Shown in pieces: positions 42,750 to 51,096 of a stretch of 64,000 nucleotides of DNA. The DNA comes from an uncultured Chloroflexales bacterium (GTDB lineage Bacteria > Chloroflexota > Chloroflexia > Chloroflexales > Chloroflexaceae): positions 496,001-560,000 of the forward strand of contig CALGUG010000059.1 of assembly GCA_937902315.1 (NCBI GenBank), in the 5' to 3' direction. A program made the position numbers and the translations under genes. Each line of letters begins with the position of its first letter. Positions within the stretch are counted from its first letter, which is position 1. The notes under the pieces are model-generated. The model saw only the letters and a program-made list of their open reading frames with translations, did not search any database and was not told the origin of the DNA.

Positions 42750-43538
42750 TTAGAGCTTGCGCACAATATCGAGGCTGTGGTTGGTTAGGCCAACCATATC
42801 CGGGCGTTCGCACACGCTGAAGTGGTAGGCCAAATACTCGTTAAACAGCTCGTCGCTCATAGAGTCGATACTGTCGCGCAGAACGTGGCTCAAGAGGTCG
42901 GTCGCCACATAGTGCAGGCGCTCAGTCGCGAAGTGGCTCATCAGCTCGTCGATCTGCTCTTTGCGATAGAGCTGAAAGACCTCAGCTGGAGTAGAGTAGG
43001 CTTGATAGTTTTGACGATCGAGCAAGCCCTTCTCGAATAGTTCGAAGATCTGGCCGCGTACAAAGCCATGGGTCAGTATCGAAGCGTCGGCGATGCAGTA
43101 AGCGACGAAGAGCAGGCCTTTGGTCTTGGTTATGCGCAACGCCTCTGAGAGGGCGCGCAGTTGGTCTGCCTGACTATAAAGATGATACATCGGCCCCAAG
43201 CTAAGCACCAGGTCAAACTGTTCATCTGGGAAGATCGAAAGATCGAGCGCGTTGGCTTGGTAGAGGCGCAGTTTAAGGTCAGCTTCGAGTTTTTGCCGAA
43301 AGAGATCGAGGTTGTGCTCGATCAGCTCTACTGCATCGACCTGATAACCTTGGCGCGCCAGAGCCAAGGAGTAGGCTCCGGTTCCGGCTCCGATCTCGAG
43401 GATGCGCATGCCGGGTCGCAGATATTTCTCAATGTAGCGCATGCTGGTGAGATACTCTACTTGGCCGTGTTTTGGGCGCAGTCGTTGGTCTTCGTTGTGA
43501 CTGAGGTAGAAGTCGCGTAGAAAATCACTTACTTGCAT
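42750..43538 (-). CDS. Class I SAM-dependent methyltransferase
   Basis: 262 residues, ATG with AAGG 7-8 bases upstream. SAM motif ILEIGAGTGAYSLALARQGY near residue 45, acidic motif II (VDAVELIEHNL), and motif IV region FDLVLSLGPMYHL. Methyltransf_25/11 type; proteins of this form in other bacteria are often annotated as ubiE-like or small-molecule methyltransferases. The C-terminal half is helical and may bind the substrate. Substrate unknown. Confidence 0.85.
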   Translation of the reverse strand: MQVSDFLRDFYLSHNEDQRLRPKHGQVEYLTSMRYIEKYLRPGMRILEIGAGTGAYSLALARQGYQVDAVELIEHNLDLFRQKLEADLKLRLYQANALDLSIFPDEQFDLVLSLGPMYHLYSQADQLRALSEALRITKTKGLLFVAYCIADASILTHGFVRGQIFELFEKGLLDRQNYQAYSTPAEVFQLYRKEQIDELMSHFATERLHYVATDLLSHVLRDSIDSMSDELFNEYLAYHFSVCERPDMVGLTNHSLDIVRKL

Positions 43539-43579
43539 AGACAGACCTTGTGCTAAGCAAATTTGGATCTATTGTAGGC

Positions 43580-43864
43580 CTAACTCAACCAAAAAACGAT
43601 CGCCCAAAGAAGGGGAATGCCTGCGAAGAGCGCGAGTTGGATACGCCAGCTCCAACCCAAGATAATGCCGATCATAAAGGCGCAGCTGAGAATACAGGCG
43701 CTGGCTAAACAGAGCACCACGCCCGAGAAGTTGGCGCTTGGCAGGCCGATCCGATCAGCCTCTTGATAAAAACCGAGCGCTAGATAGCCGTGAATCAGGA
43801 TAAATAAAAAGGAGAGCGAGCTGCCTAACACCCGCAGCATACAAGTGAGCCGTTTACCCTTCAT
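43580..43864 (-). CDS. Small membrane protein, three predicted spans
   Basis: 94 residues with three hydrophobic segments (VLGSSLSFLFILIHGYLAL, FSGVVLCLASACILSCAFMI, IQLALFAGIPLLWAIVFWL). No recognised domain. The ATG has no strong Shine-Dalgarno. It lies 41 bases downstream of nothing on its strand, and transcription may continue into the methyltransferase gene at 43538. Confidence 0.5.
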   Translation of the reverse strand: MKGKRLTCMLRVLGSSLSFLFILIHGYLALGFYQEADRIGLPSANFSGVVLCLASACILSCAFMIGIILGWSWRIQLALFAGIPLLWAIVFWLS

Positions 43865-44058
43865 ACCAAAACTCTTTCTAAGCGTGAGAGTGCTATACAG
43901 AAGCGAATAGAGCAGCTAGGGAAGCTCATATACAGATTACGTTCTACTATAAAGGGTCACTCTGCTTTTGCAAAATGACCCTTTGTTACTTCAGTGTATC
44001 AACTTGTCTTACCGCTTCTTTAGCTATCAAGCTTACGCTCCGTTACAAAACTTGCTGT

Positions 44059-44319
44059 TTAGAGCAAGAAGAAGAGCAAGCCCATTGCAATAACCACACC
44101 CAACACAGCGCCTAAAATAAGCAGCCATCGTTGCTGATCGAGACTACTAGAAGCGGGATTCAACCAGCGCTCGTCGCGTTTTTTTCCGGGCCAATACTCA
44201 TCTTGCTGTTGCCATTCATGCTTTTGAATCAAAGACTTTCGCTGCTCGTTCGCGATCAAAAGCGTGGTTCCACCAACGATCAATACAAAAACGCCCACAA
44301 AGATAATTAAGTGTAGCAT
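44059..44319 (-). CDS. Small two-span membrane protein
   Basis: 86 residues, ATG preceded by GAGAGG. Hydrophobic helices at the N-terminus (LIIFVGVFVLIVGGTTLL) and C-terminus (WLLILGAVLGVVIAMGLLFF), separated by a charged loop of about 40 residues (EQRKSLIQKHEWQQQDEYW). Both ends probably face the same side. Family and function unknown. Confidence 0.6.
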   Translation of the reverse strand: MLHLIIFVGVFVLIVGGTTLLIANEQRKSLIQKHEWQQQDEYWPGKKRDERWLNPASSSLDQQRWLLILGAVLGVVIAMGLLFFLL

Positions 44320-44800
44320 AGCGAACCTCTCTACTGGGGATAAAAGGCCGCATTATATATACGTATGTGACTCTAAAAAGTTTCTCCTAGAAAAGAATTA
44401 ATTGTTGATATATAAACGACAATTAAACACTTTTAGTAGCCTTAACGGCGACGGTTTTTCCCAAAAATAAGGCTATAAGCGCGTCCGCCTACGGCTACCA
44501 ACAGCTTTTCCACCACATTGGTCTGCTATCTGCCTGCGACGCGGGGCGCCGGAAAAACAGAGATGGAACACTGGCATTGCGAAGCAAACTGTTGCAATGC
44601 CTTCTTCACGGGGCGACGCTAGCGATGAAAAGCAGTGAGAGGATGGTGCACGGTCGCGCACCGTTCCTCTCGACAACGAGGGGCGGCTTTGTGAAAGCTC
44701 AAAAGAGCAGGGCGAGTGGCTCTAGCTGTTCTAGCGCGGATGGCGTGCGGGACCCAGCAGCGATCCTGCTTGGAAGAGCGCTATACGATTGTAGCGAGAG
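44320..44800. other. Intergenic region with repeat copy 9
   Basis: About 480 bp. The right part is AT-rich then GC-rich; one dispersed repeat is present. Short frames here show no start signals and no family likeness. Confidence 0.6.
44476..44501 (+). repeat. Dispersed repeat copy 9
   Basis: TAAGCGCGTCCGCCTACGGC then TACCAA. Confidence 0.85.
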
Positions 44801-45457
44801 CTACTCTTCCGAATAGGCTTGGAGCATCAGAAAGAGCCTAATCGTATAGAAATAGTCAGTCTGTTCCCAGCTTAGGCTTTGCAATACATGTTGGCCAGCT
44901 TCCCACGGCTGGTTGTTGAGCAGCGCTTCGAAGACCATCTCCTGACTGGGCATATGGGCTGCGAAAAAGCGAAACCAGTGGCGCGGCTGATCGAGATCGG
45001 CTTGCAAAATGGCCTCTTCCAGCCGTTCAAACATATCTTCGGGCATGGGCGAATGTGTGCCGCTTGTGCGCCCGCCGATATTGCCGATCGTGGCCAGATA
45101 ACTTTTGCCGGCGATGTGCCAGATCTCTTGGGCCACTTGCTCTGGATCGATAATATCGTAACAATCGGCCAAGATCACATGCAGCGAGCTGTAGGCAAAG
45201 TTTGCAAAGCCATCGTTGAGACCTTGTTCGCTCTCGCCATAGCCAGCGCAGCTCTCGATCAGATGAAACGAACCGTCACTAACATGGATATCGAGTTGGC
45301 CGCCGTAGTTGCGCGGATACCATATGGCTGTTAACGCAGGTGCCTGAGCGACGCGACTATTGGTCGGAATAAGCCAGCCGTCGTCGTCTAGGCTGGTCTC
45401 TAGCCCGTGAGCACGCAGCAGTTCAGCTAGATGAGCCAGAGCTTCTATATCAGACAT
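44801..45457 (-). CDS. DUF6348-like protein
   Basis: 218 residues, ATG preceded by GAGGAGG at 5-base spacing. It is a soluble protein with LDIHVSDGSFHLIESCAGYG, a DGFANFAYSSLHVILA segment and a Trp/Phe-rich C-terminus (HWFRFFAAHMPSQEMVFEAL). The DGFANF...SSLHVILA pattern resembles DUF6348 of unknown function; this is recalled similarity, not a search. Such proteins are often found with polymorphic-toxin or contact systems, but no toxin is adjacent here. Confidence 0.65.
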   Translation of the reverse strand: MSDIEALAHLAELLRAHGLETSLDDDGWLIPTNSRVAQAPALTAIWYPRNYGGQLDIHVSDGSFHLIESCAGYGESEQGLNDGFANFAYSSLHVILADCYDIIDPEQVAQEIWHIAGKSYLATIGNIGGRTSGTHSPMPEDMFERLEEAILQADLDQPRHWFRFFAAHMPSQEMVFEALLNNQPWEAGQHVLQSLSWEQTDYFYTIRLFLMLQAYSEE

Positions 45458-45493
45458 ACAACCTCCTCAAGCTGGAAATGTGAAGGTATTGTA

Positions 45494-45539
45494 CCAGCTT
45501 TAAGAGCGTTTTCTTGCCAGCTTTAAGAGCGTTTTCTTG
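45494..45539. repeat. Tandem 23-bp duplication
   Basis: CCAGCTTTAAGAGCGTTTTC then TTG occurs twice in direct succession, between two minus-strand genes. Confidence 0.85.
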
Positions 45540-45548
45540 GTGGGTCTA

Positions 45549-46487
45549 TCACGAGCGCTGAGCCAAATCTTGGGCGGCTGATTGCCAGTCGGGATAGCGA
45601 AACTCGAAGCCGCTGGCGAGCAGACGCGCGGGTGCGACACGTCGGCTTTTAAAGAGCAGTTCGGTCTCGCTGCCGATCAGCGCTGCGCCGATTTCGGCCA
45701 TCCAGGCCGTGGCGAACAGACCGATCGGCTGATGAAAAGCTTTGCGTAACATGCGCATAAAGTCGCGCTGTGGAAGCGGCTGAGGCGCGGCGATATTGAC
45801 TACTCCATCTAGCTCGGGGTGGTCGATCAGCCATGCGATCGCCCGAATAAAGTCGTATTCGTGAACCCATGAAATATACTGCTTGCCGCCCGCGATTGGG
45901 CCGCCTAGCCCGAGGCGCGTCATAAGCCGCAGCATTGCGAAGATGCCGCCCGGATCAGGGCTTAAAACGATGGCCGAGCGCAGCAAGACCAGGCGGGTAG
46001 CTGGCAGCTTGAACGATTGAGCCGTCTCTTCCCAGGCGCGGGCCACCTCAATGCTAAAGCGCCATTTGGCGGGCGCGTCCGGCTCGTTGCCGCCGATGAG
46101 GCCCGTAGCCTCGTCGTTGTCGGCATCGAAGCGATGGGCATAGATCGTCGCCGTGCTCGCTTGGAGCCAAACTTTGGGTGGGCGTTGGGCGCGTTGGATC
46201 GCTTTGCCAACCACGGCGGTTGAGCGCACACGAGATTGCATAATTGCATTGCGGTTAGCAGGTGTGTAGCGACAGTTGACGCTGCGACCAGCCAGATTGA
46301 TCACCACATCGGCGGCTTCGAATTCGCTCGCCCATGGGCCTAACGAGACCGCATCCCAAGCCAGTTGGCGCCAAGCAGTAGGCTGTGGATCTCGACTCAA
46401 AACCACTACCTCGTGACCTTGCTCGTGAAAATGGCGCGCCAATAGTGTGCCTACTTGACCACTTCCGCCCGGCAAAACGATCTTCAT
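45549..46487 (-). CDS. TIGR01777/SDR39U1-type epimerase (YfcH-like)
   Basis: About 312 residues from the ATG at 46487 with AGGAG 6 bases upstream; the frame extends to 46520 without a site. An NAD(P)-binding start IVLPGGSGQVGTLLARHF, AADVVINLAGRSVNCRYT (family mark NLAG), WLQASTATIYAHR (Tyr of the SDR active region), RLVLLRSAIVLSPDPGGIF, YISWVHEYDFIRAI and VNIAAPQPLPQRDFMR. The family is extended SDR; E. coli YfcH is an example without a settled reaction. Probable NADP-dependent oxidoreductase/epimerase. Confidence 0.92.
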   Translation of the reverse strand: MKIVLPGGSGQVGTLLARHFHEQGHEVVVLSRDPQPTAWRQLAWDAVSLGPWASEFEAADVVINLAGRSVNCRYTPANRNAIMQSRVRSTAVVGKAIQRAQRPPKVWLQASTATIYAHRFDADNDEATGLIGGNEPDAPAKWRFSIEVARAWEETAQSFKLPATRLVLLRSAIVLSPDPGGIFAMLRLMTRLGLGGPIAGGKQYISWVHEYDFIRAIAWLIDHPELDGVVNIAAPQPLPQRDFMRMLRKAFHQPIGLFATAWMAEIGAALIGSETELLFKSRRVAPARLLASGFEFRYPDWQSAAQDLAQRS

Positions 46488-46805
46488 GGCTGCTCCTAGC
46501 GCGATTGTTTTGATTTTCATACTATATTATACCACATATTGTGCTAAAATTCACAATATATATTTTCCCATTTTAAACAGCTAGGAATTTGTGAATGCTT
46601 TCGTGCCATAGCACGAAAGCATTCACCTTTTGCTGCTTTTCGAACAGGGGTTGTATCGTTTGTTATCGGGCCGTCGGATGGCGCAGATAGAAGCCCTTTT
46701 TGTTGGGCGGGATGTTGGTAGCCGTAGGCGGACGCGCCAAGGACCGAATGGAAGGAAAGAACTAAGCCGCTAGAGCGCTGAAAGTATCCAGATGATTTGA
46801 CATAA
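46488..46805. other. Intergenic region with hairpin and repeat copy 10
   Basis: About 320 bp. A 16-bp perfect hairpin with CATA loop lies at 46591-46626 (GTGAATGCTTTCGTGC and its complement). Repeat copy 10 follows. No gene is supported. Confidence 0.7.
46715..46739 (-). repeat. Dispersed repeat copy 10
   Basis: TTGGTAGCCGTAGGCGGACG then CGCCA; flanks match copy 6 on both sides. Confidence 0.85.
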
Positions 46806-47306
46806 TCACAGCAAGGCGGCCTCGTAGTCTTCGTGGGCGGGGCGACCAAAGAGCGTGCGCCTGACGATGGCGGCATCGTGAGCTTGGGCGATCTGGATAG
46901 CGTAGAGCCGCAGTTGCTTGCTTAGCTGCTCGTGATGCTGGCAGGAGTGCTCGAAGAGCTGAAGAATCAGGGCGCTGTTATCGTCGGCGGCAATGCGATT
47001 GAGGGTGACTTTGCGGCAGCGCACACAACGGTGGACTAACTGAAGCTCGCCGTCGCGTTCGCGTGCATACTTGTTGCGGCTCGGCTTGAAGCTGAGCGCG
47101 ATCGGCTTCATTAGGGCTTGGCAGGCCGAACGACGATCGCCGCCTTGCTGCAGATCGAGGTGGCGCGAATAGAGACAGAAGGGGCAATGATTGCGGTTCT
47201 GAACCCCAGAAAGATCGGAAAGGCATGAAACAAACATGCCGCAGTTGTGGCAGGTGAAACCTTCGTGAAAGGCGCGATGAGTCTGGCGCGAGATGCTCTT
47301 CTTCAA
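46806..47306 (-). CDS. RNHCP-domain zinc-ribbon protein
   Basis: 166 residues from a TTG with AAAGGAT about 9 bases upstream. The N-terminal zinc ribbon reads FTCHNCGMFV ... RNHCPFCLYSRHLDL, followed by GDRRSACQALMKPIAL, which are the name-giving RNHCP motifs (PF12647). A second Cys pair (CVRCRKVTLNRIAADDN) marks the C-terminal half. The family is uncharacterised; the ribbon suggests nucleic-acid binding. It is downstream of two hydrolase genes but separated by a structured 385-bp spacer with a terminator. Confidence 0.82.
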   Translation of the reverse strand: MKKSISRQTHRAFHEGFTCHNCGMFVSCLSDLSGVQNRNHCPFCLYSRHLDLQQGGDRRSACQALMKPIALSFKPSRNKYARERDGELQLVHRCVRCRKVTLNRIAADDNSALILQLFEHSCQHHEQLSKQLRLYAIQIAQAHDAAIVRRTLFGRPAHEDYEAALL

Positions 47307-47350
47307 GGTGACGTATCCTTTGGCGATCGAGGCAGTTAGGTGGCCCGATC

Positions 47351-47390
47351 ATGCTGCAAAAAAACAACCAGCGACGGCTTGTCCCGTGGC
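47351..47390 (-). terminator. Terminator-like hairpin upstream of RNHCP gene
   Basis: A 10-bp stem with one mismatch, 6-base loop, then TTGTTTTTTT on the minus strand, 45 bases before the RNHCP start. It either ends the hydrolase transcript or attenuates RNHCP. Confidence 0.65.
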
Positions 47391-47660
47391 TGGCTCACAT
47401 CACAATTGAAGATTAAAGCATCAAGAGAGGCAATGCACCTTGCACCACGGGACAGCGAATGGTCCGTGGTAGTAGGCGTGCTGGAAACGCTAACAAGCCC
47501 AAAACAAACCATTCAAGGCTGTTGTAGGGCAGAGGCGTTAGCTAGATCCCAGCTGCTTTCAAACTACGCGAAGGATTCCACCCGCGTTCGTGCGTTTGTT
47601 AGCAGCAATGCCCAGGAATACATCAAACCTCCTTCTAGTCTAGAGAAACTGTGCTCAGTA
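47351..47660 (-). ncRNA. Candidate structured RNA or leader between hydrolase and RNHCP genes
   Basis: On the minus strand the spacer starts with a TATACT box (47657-47662) and a small frame of 19 codons (47564-47623) with AAGGAGG four bases before its ATG. Complementary segments GCTAAC/GTTAGC follow, then a hairpin ACCACGGACC / (TCC)CGTGGT at about 47441-47467, and it ends in a terminator-like hairpin (CCAGC.ACGG / CCGT.GCTGG) with a T-run at 47351-47390. The string CACGGGACA occurs in both hairpins, so they could be alternatives, as in attenuators. It matches no RNA family I know. Confidence 0.35.
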
Positions 47661-47691
47661 TAACACATACTCTTTTGTAGAATATCAGCTT

Positions 47692-48438
47692 TTAGGCTGA
47701 GGCATCTTTCGCGAGAAAGTCGAGGGCGAGCTGGTTAAAACGTTCGGGTTGGTCGAACATCACCACATGCCCGGCCCTAGGAATAATCTCGATGCGGGCG
47801 TTGGGCAGCGAATGCAGCAGCAGGTCGCCGATGCGCAGCGGAACCAGCACATCGCGATCGCCCCAGATCAGCAGCGTGGGATGCTGGATCTGAGCGTAGA
47901 GCGGGCGAATATCGCTTTGCAACAGATTTGTGGCGGCTTTCCAGAGCACAAGCGGGCCAGCACGCAGCGAGTCGAGGGTGACGATCGGCAGAAAGCGCGG
48001 CCCGCAGTAGAGACTTGCCAACAGCGCTCGACCCATCATGGAAGGCATGCTGGCCCACATAGCCGCACCGCCTGCCGCAGCCGCCAAGACCAGCTTTTTG
48101 ACACGTTCCGGGTAGCGAGCCGCCATCAGCAGGCTGATATGCCCGCCCAAAGAGTGGGCCATAAGATCAACTTGTTGCTGGTCTAAGCTTGCAATGAACT
48201 CAGCCAGTAGCTCAGCCGCTTCGTCGACAGCGAGTGGCAGCCAGCTTCGGCTACGCCCGAAACCGACCAGATCGAGGGCGTAGACGCTGTAGTGCTGGGC
48301 GAAGCAGGGGATATTGCGCCGCCACCAGCTTGTGCTGGCCGCCAAACCGTGTACCATTACTAAGGGTGGCCCGCTGCCGTAGCGCTCGTAATAGATGCGA
48401 TGGCCGTTGAGTTTAAGATAGTGTCCCGCTGTGCCCAT
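47692..48438 (-). CDS. Alpha/beta hydrolase (second of a pair)
   Basis: 248 residues. Alpha/beta-hydrolase fold: PLVMVHGLAASTSWW (oxyanion loop), YALDLVGFGRS, nucleophile elbow LMAHSLGGHISLLM (Ser), LIWGDRDVLVPLRIG (Asp) and AGHVVMFDQPERF (His). No signal peptide, so cytoplasmic. It starts 4 bases after the stop of the preceding hydrolase gene, so the two are surely co-transcribed. Substrate unknown; the pair may have arisen by duplication but the proteins are only distantly alike. Confidence 0.9.
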   Translation of the reverse strand: MGTAGHYLKLNGHRIYYERYGSGPPLVMVHGLAASTSWWRRNIPCFAQHYSVYALDLVGFGRSRSWLPLAVDEAAELLAEFIASLDQQQVDLMAHSLGGHISLLMAARYPERVKKLVLAAAAGGAAMWASMPSMMGRALLASLYCGPRFLPIVTLDSLRAGPLVLWKAATNLLQSDIRPLYAQIQHPTLLIWGDRDVLVPLRIGDLLLHSLPNARIEIIPRAGHVVMFDQPERFNQLALDFLAKDASA

Positions 48439-48442
48439 ATTG

Positions 48443-49318
48443 CTACTTGCTCTCGATCAGGCGCACTAACTCGGCGGGCTGCTCTTGTTGCAGATTATGG
48501 CCCGCATTGGGAAGCACGTCGAGTTTTGCATTGGGCAAGAGGGCAGCCATAGCTTGGGCGGAAGCGACTGGACGCACCTTATCGCCCTCACCCCAGATCA
48601 AGTGAACCGGCAGATTGAGCTCGCGCAGCCGTTTGCGGAACTGCTGGGCGCGCAGATAACCATCGATATGCAGCCAGCGGAAGGTCGATAGGAAGCCTCG
48701 GCGCTGACCGCTGCTCCAGACTCTGGCCCAGACGCGCTGGTTTAAGAAATCGCGCTGTTCTTGGGGTAGGGCGTCGAGATCGAAGTAGTAGGGGCGCAGG
48801 GTCTCGTAGGCTCCCGCTTGGGAACGACGCAGACTGGTATAGATCAGCTCGCCAAGCCCGGGCGTGAGGAAGAGCCAAGAAGAAGCGGGCGGCCTATGTT
48901 GTTCGATCGGCAGGCAGCCGCCCACCAAAACCAGGCGCTCGACTGCTTCGGGCTGCGCTAGGGCGAAGCGTTGGACGATGGCCGCGCCCAAGGAGTGGCC
49001 GACGAGGGTAGCGCGCTCGATCTGAAGCGCTTTGAGCAAAGCGCCCAAGGTTTGGGCGTAAAAAGCGAGCGTATAAGCACGACGCGGTTTGTCGCTGCGC
49101 CCAAAACCGGGCAGGTCGAAGGCGATCACCGTATGGCGCTCGGCCAGCAGGGGCAATACATATTGCCAGGTGTCGGCTTCGTCGCCTAAACCGTGCAGTA
49201 AGACAAGCGGCGAACCGCTTCCAGCGACATAGGCGTGCAGGCTAAGTTCTGGAAGTTGAATGCGGCGTTGATAGGCTTGTAAGCTTTCGGGAACGGGCAT
49301 GCTATCGCGGGCTGACAT
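48443..49318 (-). CDS. Alpha/beta hydrolase (first of a pair)
   Basis: 291 residues. PLVLLHGLGDEADTWQYVLP, VIAFDLPGFGRSDKP, nucleophile LVGHSLGAAIVQRFA, LIWGEGDKVRPVASA and NAGHNLQQEQPAELV give the full Ser-Asp-His set. It has no signal peptide. The cap domain (about 150-215) is helical and differs from that of its neighbour, so different substrates are likely. It leads a two-gene operon. Confidence 0.9.
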   Translation of the reverse strand: MSARDSMPVPESLQAYQRRIQLPELSLHAYVAGSGSPLVLLHGLGDEADTWQYVLPLLAERHTVIAFDLPGFGRSDKPRRAYTLAFYAQTLGALLKALQIERATLVGHSLGAAIVQRFALAQPEAVERLVLVGGCLPIEQHRPPASSWLFLTPGLGELIYTSLRRSQAGAYETLRPYYFDLDALPQEQRDFLNQRVWARVWSSGQRRGFLSTFRWLHIDGYLRAQQFRKRLRELNLPVHLIWGEGDKVRPVASAQAMAALLPNAKLDVLPNAGHNLQQEQPAELVRLIESK

Positions 49319-49487
49319 CGTGTTTCGTTTCTATCAAAGCGGGCTGGTCGCAAGACAGACCCATACCAAAAGACAAGAGTAGCGCATGGCTTGTGCAGAC
49401 CAAACGAGCGCTCAAGCTATACGATCGATTGTAGCGCCATTCTACACTATTATGCGCATCAGGATCTAGTGGCGCCGAGAAGTGTTT

Positions 49488-50036
49488 ATGGAGTTGCCAA
49501 TGAGCTTGTTAGTTGTGGCGTATCCCAAGTTTGCCCCGCATGATCGCGCTTGGATCCAGAGTATTCGCGAGCGTTATGACCCGCATTTCGAGTTGATCGC
49601 GCCCCATGTGACTTTGGTCTTCCCGAACGATCGTATCGATGCTAAGCTATTAGGGCAGCATGTCGGGCAGGTTTGTCAAGCCTTCAGCGCTTTTCGTTTT
49701 GTGGCTCGCACAAGCATAATCGTCAAAGATCATTTTAGCCCGCTGACCCACCTCTTTCTTGTGCCAGATGAAGGCTTTAGCCAGGTGGTGCGCCTGCACG
49801 ATGCGCTCTATCGTGGCCCTTTGGCGGCCGACTTGATTTTAGAGGTGCCCTTTATTCCGCATATCACCATCGGCGCCTTTGATGCGATGAGCGAAGCCAA
49901 AGCCCAAGCCGATGCGCTTAACCAAGCGTCCTTTTCGCTGGCTTGTTCCATCACAACACTCAGCCTGATTCAAGACCAAGGGCAAGAGATCAGGACGCTC
50001 GAACAGTTTCGTTTAGCAGGCTTTGAAGCTAACTGA
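49488..50036 (+). CDS. 2H phosphoesterase, 2'-5' RNA ligase (LigT/YjcG) family
   Basis: About 182 residues; starts at ATG 49488, ATG 49500 or GTG 49482 cannot be separated firmly. Two HxT motifs define the family: APHVTLVFPN near residue 40 and PHITIGAFD near residue 130, each giving a catalytic His and Thr. Family members cleave or form 2'-5' or cyclic phosphoester bonds in RNA. No RNA-repair partner is adjacent. Single gene. Confidence 0.85.
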   Translation: MELPMSLLVVAYPKFAPHDRAWIQSIRERYDPHFELIAPHVTLVFPNDRIDAKLLGQHVGQVCQAFSAFRFVARTSIIVKDHFSPLTHLFLVPDEGFSQVVRLHDALYRGPLAADLILEVPFIPHITIGAFDAMSEAKAQADALNQASFSLACSITTLSLIQDQGQEIRTLEQFRLAGFEAN

Positions 50037-50100
50037 TAGTACATCCGATTGGTACGTTTCGAGCGTTTGGCGTTAACGTTTTTACTCTACATACGTTCCC

Positions 50101-50124
50101 AACCGCGTCCGCCTTCGGCTATTA
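50101..50124 (+). repeat. Dispersed repeat copy 11
   Basis: AACCGCGTCCGCCTTCGGCT then ATTA, more diverged than the others; the following GCGCCATAAGACCGCCCGAA resembles the sequence after copy 7. Confidence 0.75.
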
Positions 50125-50220
50125 ACATCCCGCCCAGCAAACGAAGGTGGTAGCCGGTTGCGCCATAAGACCGCCCGAAAATCCACCGATCCAAATGGAT
50201 TCTGTATGAAAGGAACTAGT

Positions 50221-50664
50221 ATGCCACGCCCTCTCTCTCGCGAGCAGCATGTTCGCTTAACCGAATGGGCCTGCGATTGCGTTGAGCATGCGCTGACGCA
50301 ACTGAGCCCCAGCGATGAGGTTGATCCACGCATCTATGAGGCGCTGGAAGCTGGGCGCGCTTGGGCCAAGAACGAACGTAGTCTGCAAGCGACTCAAGCG
50401 GCGGCTCTGGCTGTGCAAGCCGTCGCGCGTACAAGCAGCGACCCGAGCATGCAGGCGATCGCACGCGCGGCGGGCCATGCGGCGGCCTGTGCTCAGATGC
50501 CCGAGCATGCCAGCCATGCTGCCTCGTTCGCGATCAAGGCTTTGAGCGGGCTTGAAAGCGGAAGCGCTTTGCTGCTGGCCGAGCGACAATGGCAGCGCGA
50601 ACAGCTCCCTCGCGAGCTGCATGCTATCGGTTTGAAAGTGCTGCGCAATCCGCGCGCCTACTAA
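50221..50664 (+). CDS. Imm5-like putative immunity protein
   Basis: About 147 residues from the ATG at 50221 with AAAGGA upstream; the frame extends to 50158 without a site. An all-alpha pattern with EWACDCVEHALTQL, DPRIYEALEAGRAWAK, ARAAGHAAACAQMPEHASHA and AASFAIKAL matches the Imm5 family (PF14423) as recalled. Imm5 proteins protect against polymorphic toxins, but no toxin gene is present nearby. It may be an orphan or serve another role. Confidence 0.7.
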   Translation: MPRPLSREQHVRLTEWACDCVEHALTQLSPSDEVDPRIYEALEAGRAWAKNERSLQATQAAALAVQAVARTSSDPSMQAIARAAGHAAACAQMPEHASHAASFAIKALSGLESGSALLLAERQWQREQLPRELHAIGLKVLRNPRAY

Positions 50665-51096
50665 TGGCAGATCGTTTTGATGGCTGCTGATGCTGCTTGG
50701 CCTTGGACAGCCTGGAACGAGTCTCTTTGGCTTGTTCTCGCTCTTTCCAGATTGCGAGCGATCTTTAGGCAGATTAGCATTCTAGTTCGTAGAAGTGGTT
50801 TGGGTCGCCGTGAAATAATTGGCTTCTAGCCTAGCATTGTTGACCTTTTACGCCTTGGTACGAAAATGTGGTATATTCCAGTGGCAACGAAAAAGAAGCT
50901 TGATTATGGCTAGATTGGGCCTCGATTCGCGAGGTGCTCTTCTGCTAGCATGATCAATCTTATTTGGCGTTGTAAGGCCGAAAATGGTTACTAGATTAGG
51001 ACTCAACTCCTACTATAACTTTTTTCGCACGGCTGGTATAATAAACACGATTGTGCAGTACCTTGTCATTTGTAGCCTGTGACAGCGAGGAACTTT
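50665..51096. other. Intergenic region before the pseudo-receiver gene
   Basis: About 430 bp without a supported gene. An extended -10 (TGGTATAAT) at 51034-51042 lies about 55 bases before the next gene and is the likely promoter. A second TGGTATATT is at about 50871. Confidence 0.55.
51034..51042 (+). promoter_or_regulatory. Extended -10 promoter
   Basis: TGGTATAAT, identical to the murD element at 21267, about 55 bases before the ATG at 51097. Confidence 0.5.

Noticed and set aside
44577..44816. 79-codon plus-strand frame in the spacer at 44.6 kb
   Set aside because: Low-complexity translation, no start signal; it overlaps the end of the DUF6348-like gene.
47564..47623. T-box riboswitch (GGGTGGAA on the minus strand)
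   Set aside because: The string lies in a 19-codon frame about 200 bases from the terminator hairpin, lacks the rest of the T-box consensus, and the next gene is not an amino-acid gene.
47340..47663. 107-codon plus-strand frame
   Set aside because: No start signal and an atypical composition; the region is better explained as a structured minus-strand spacer.
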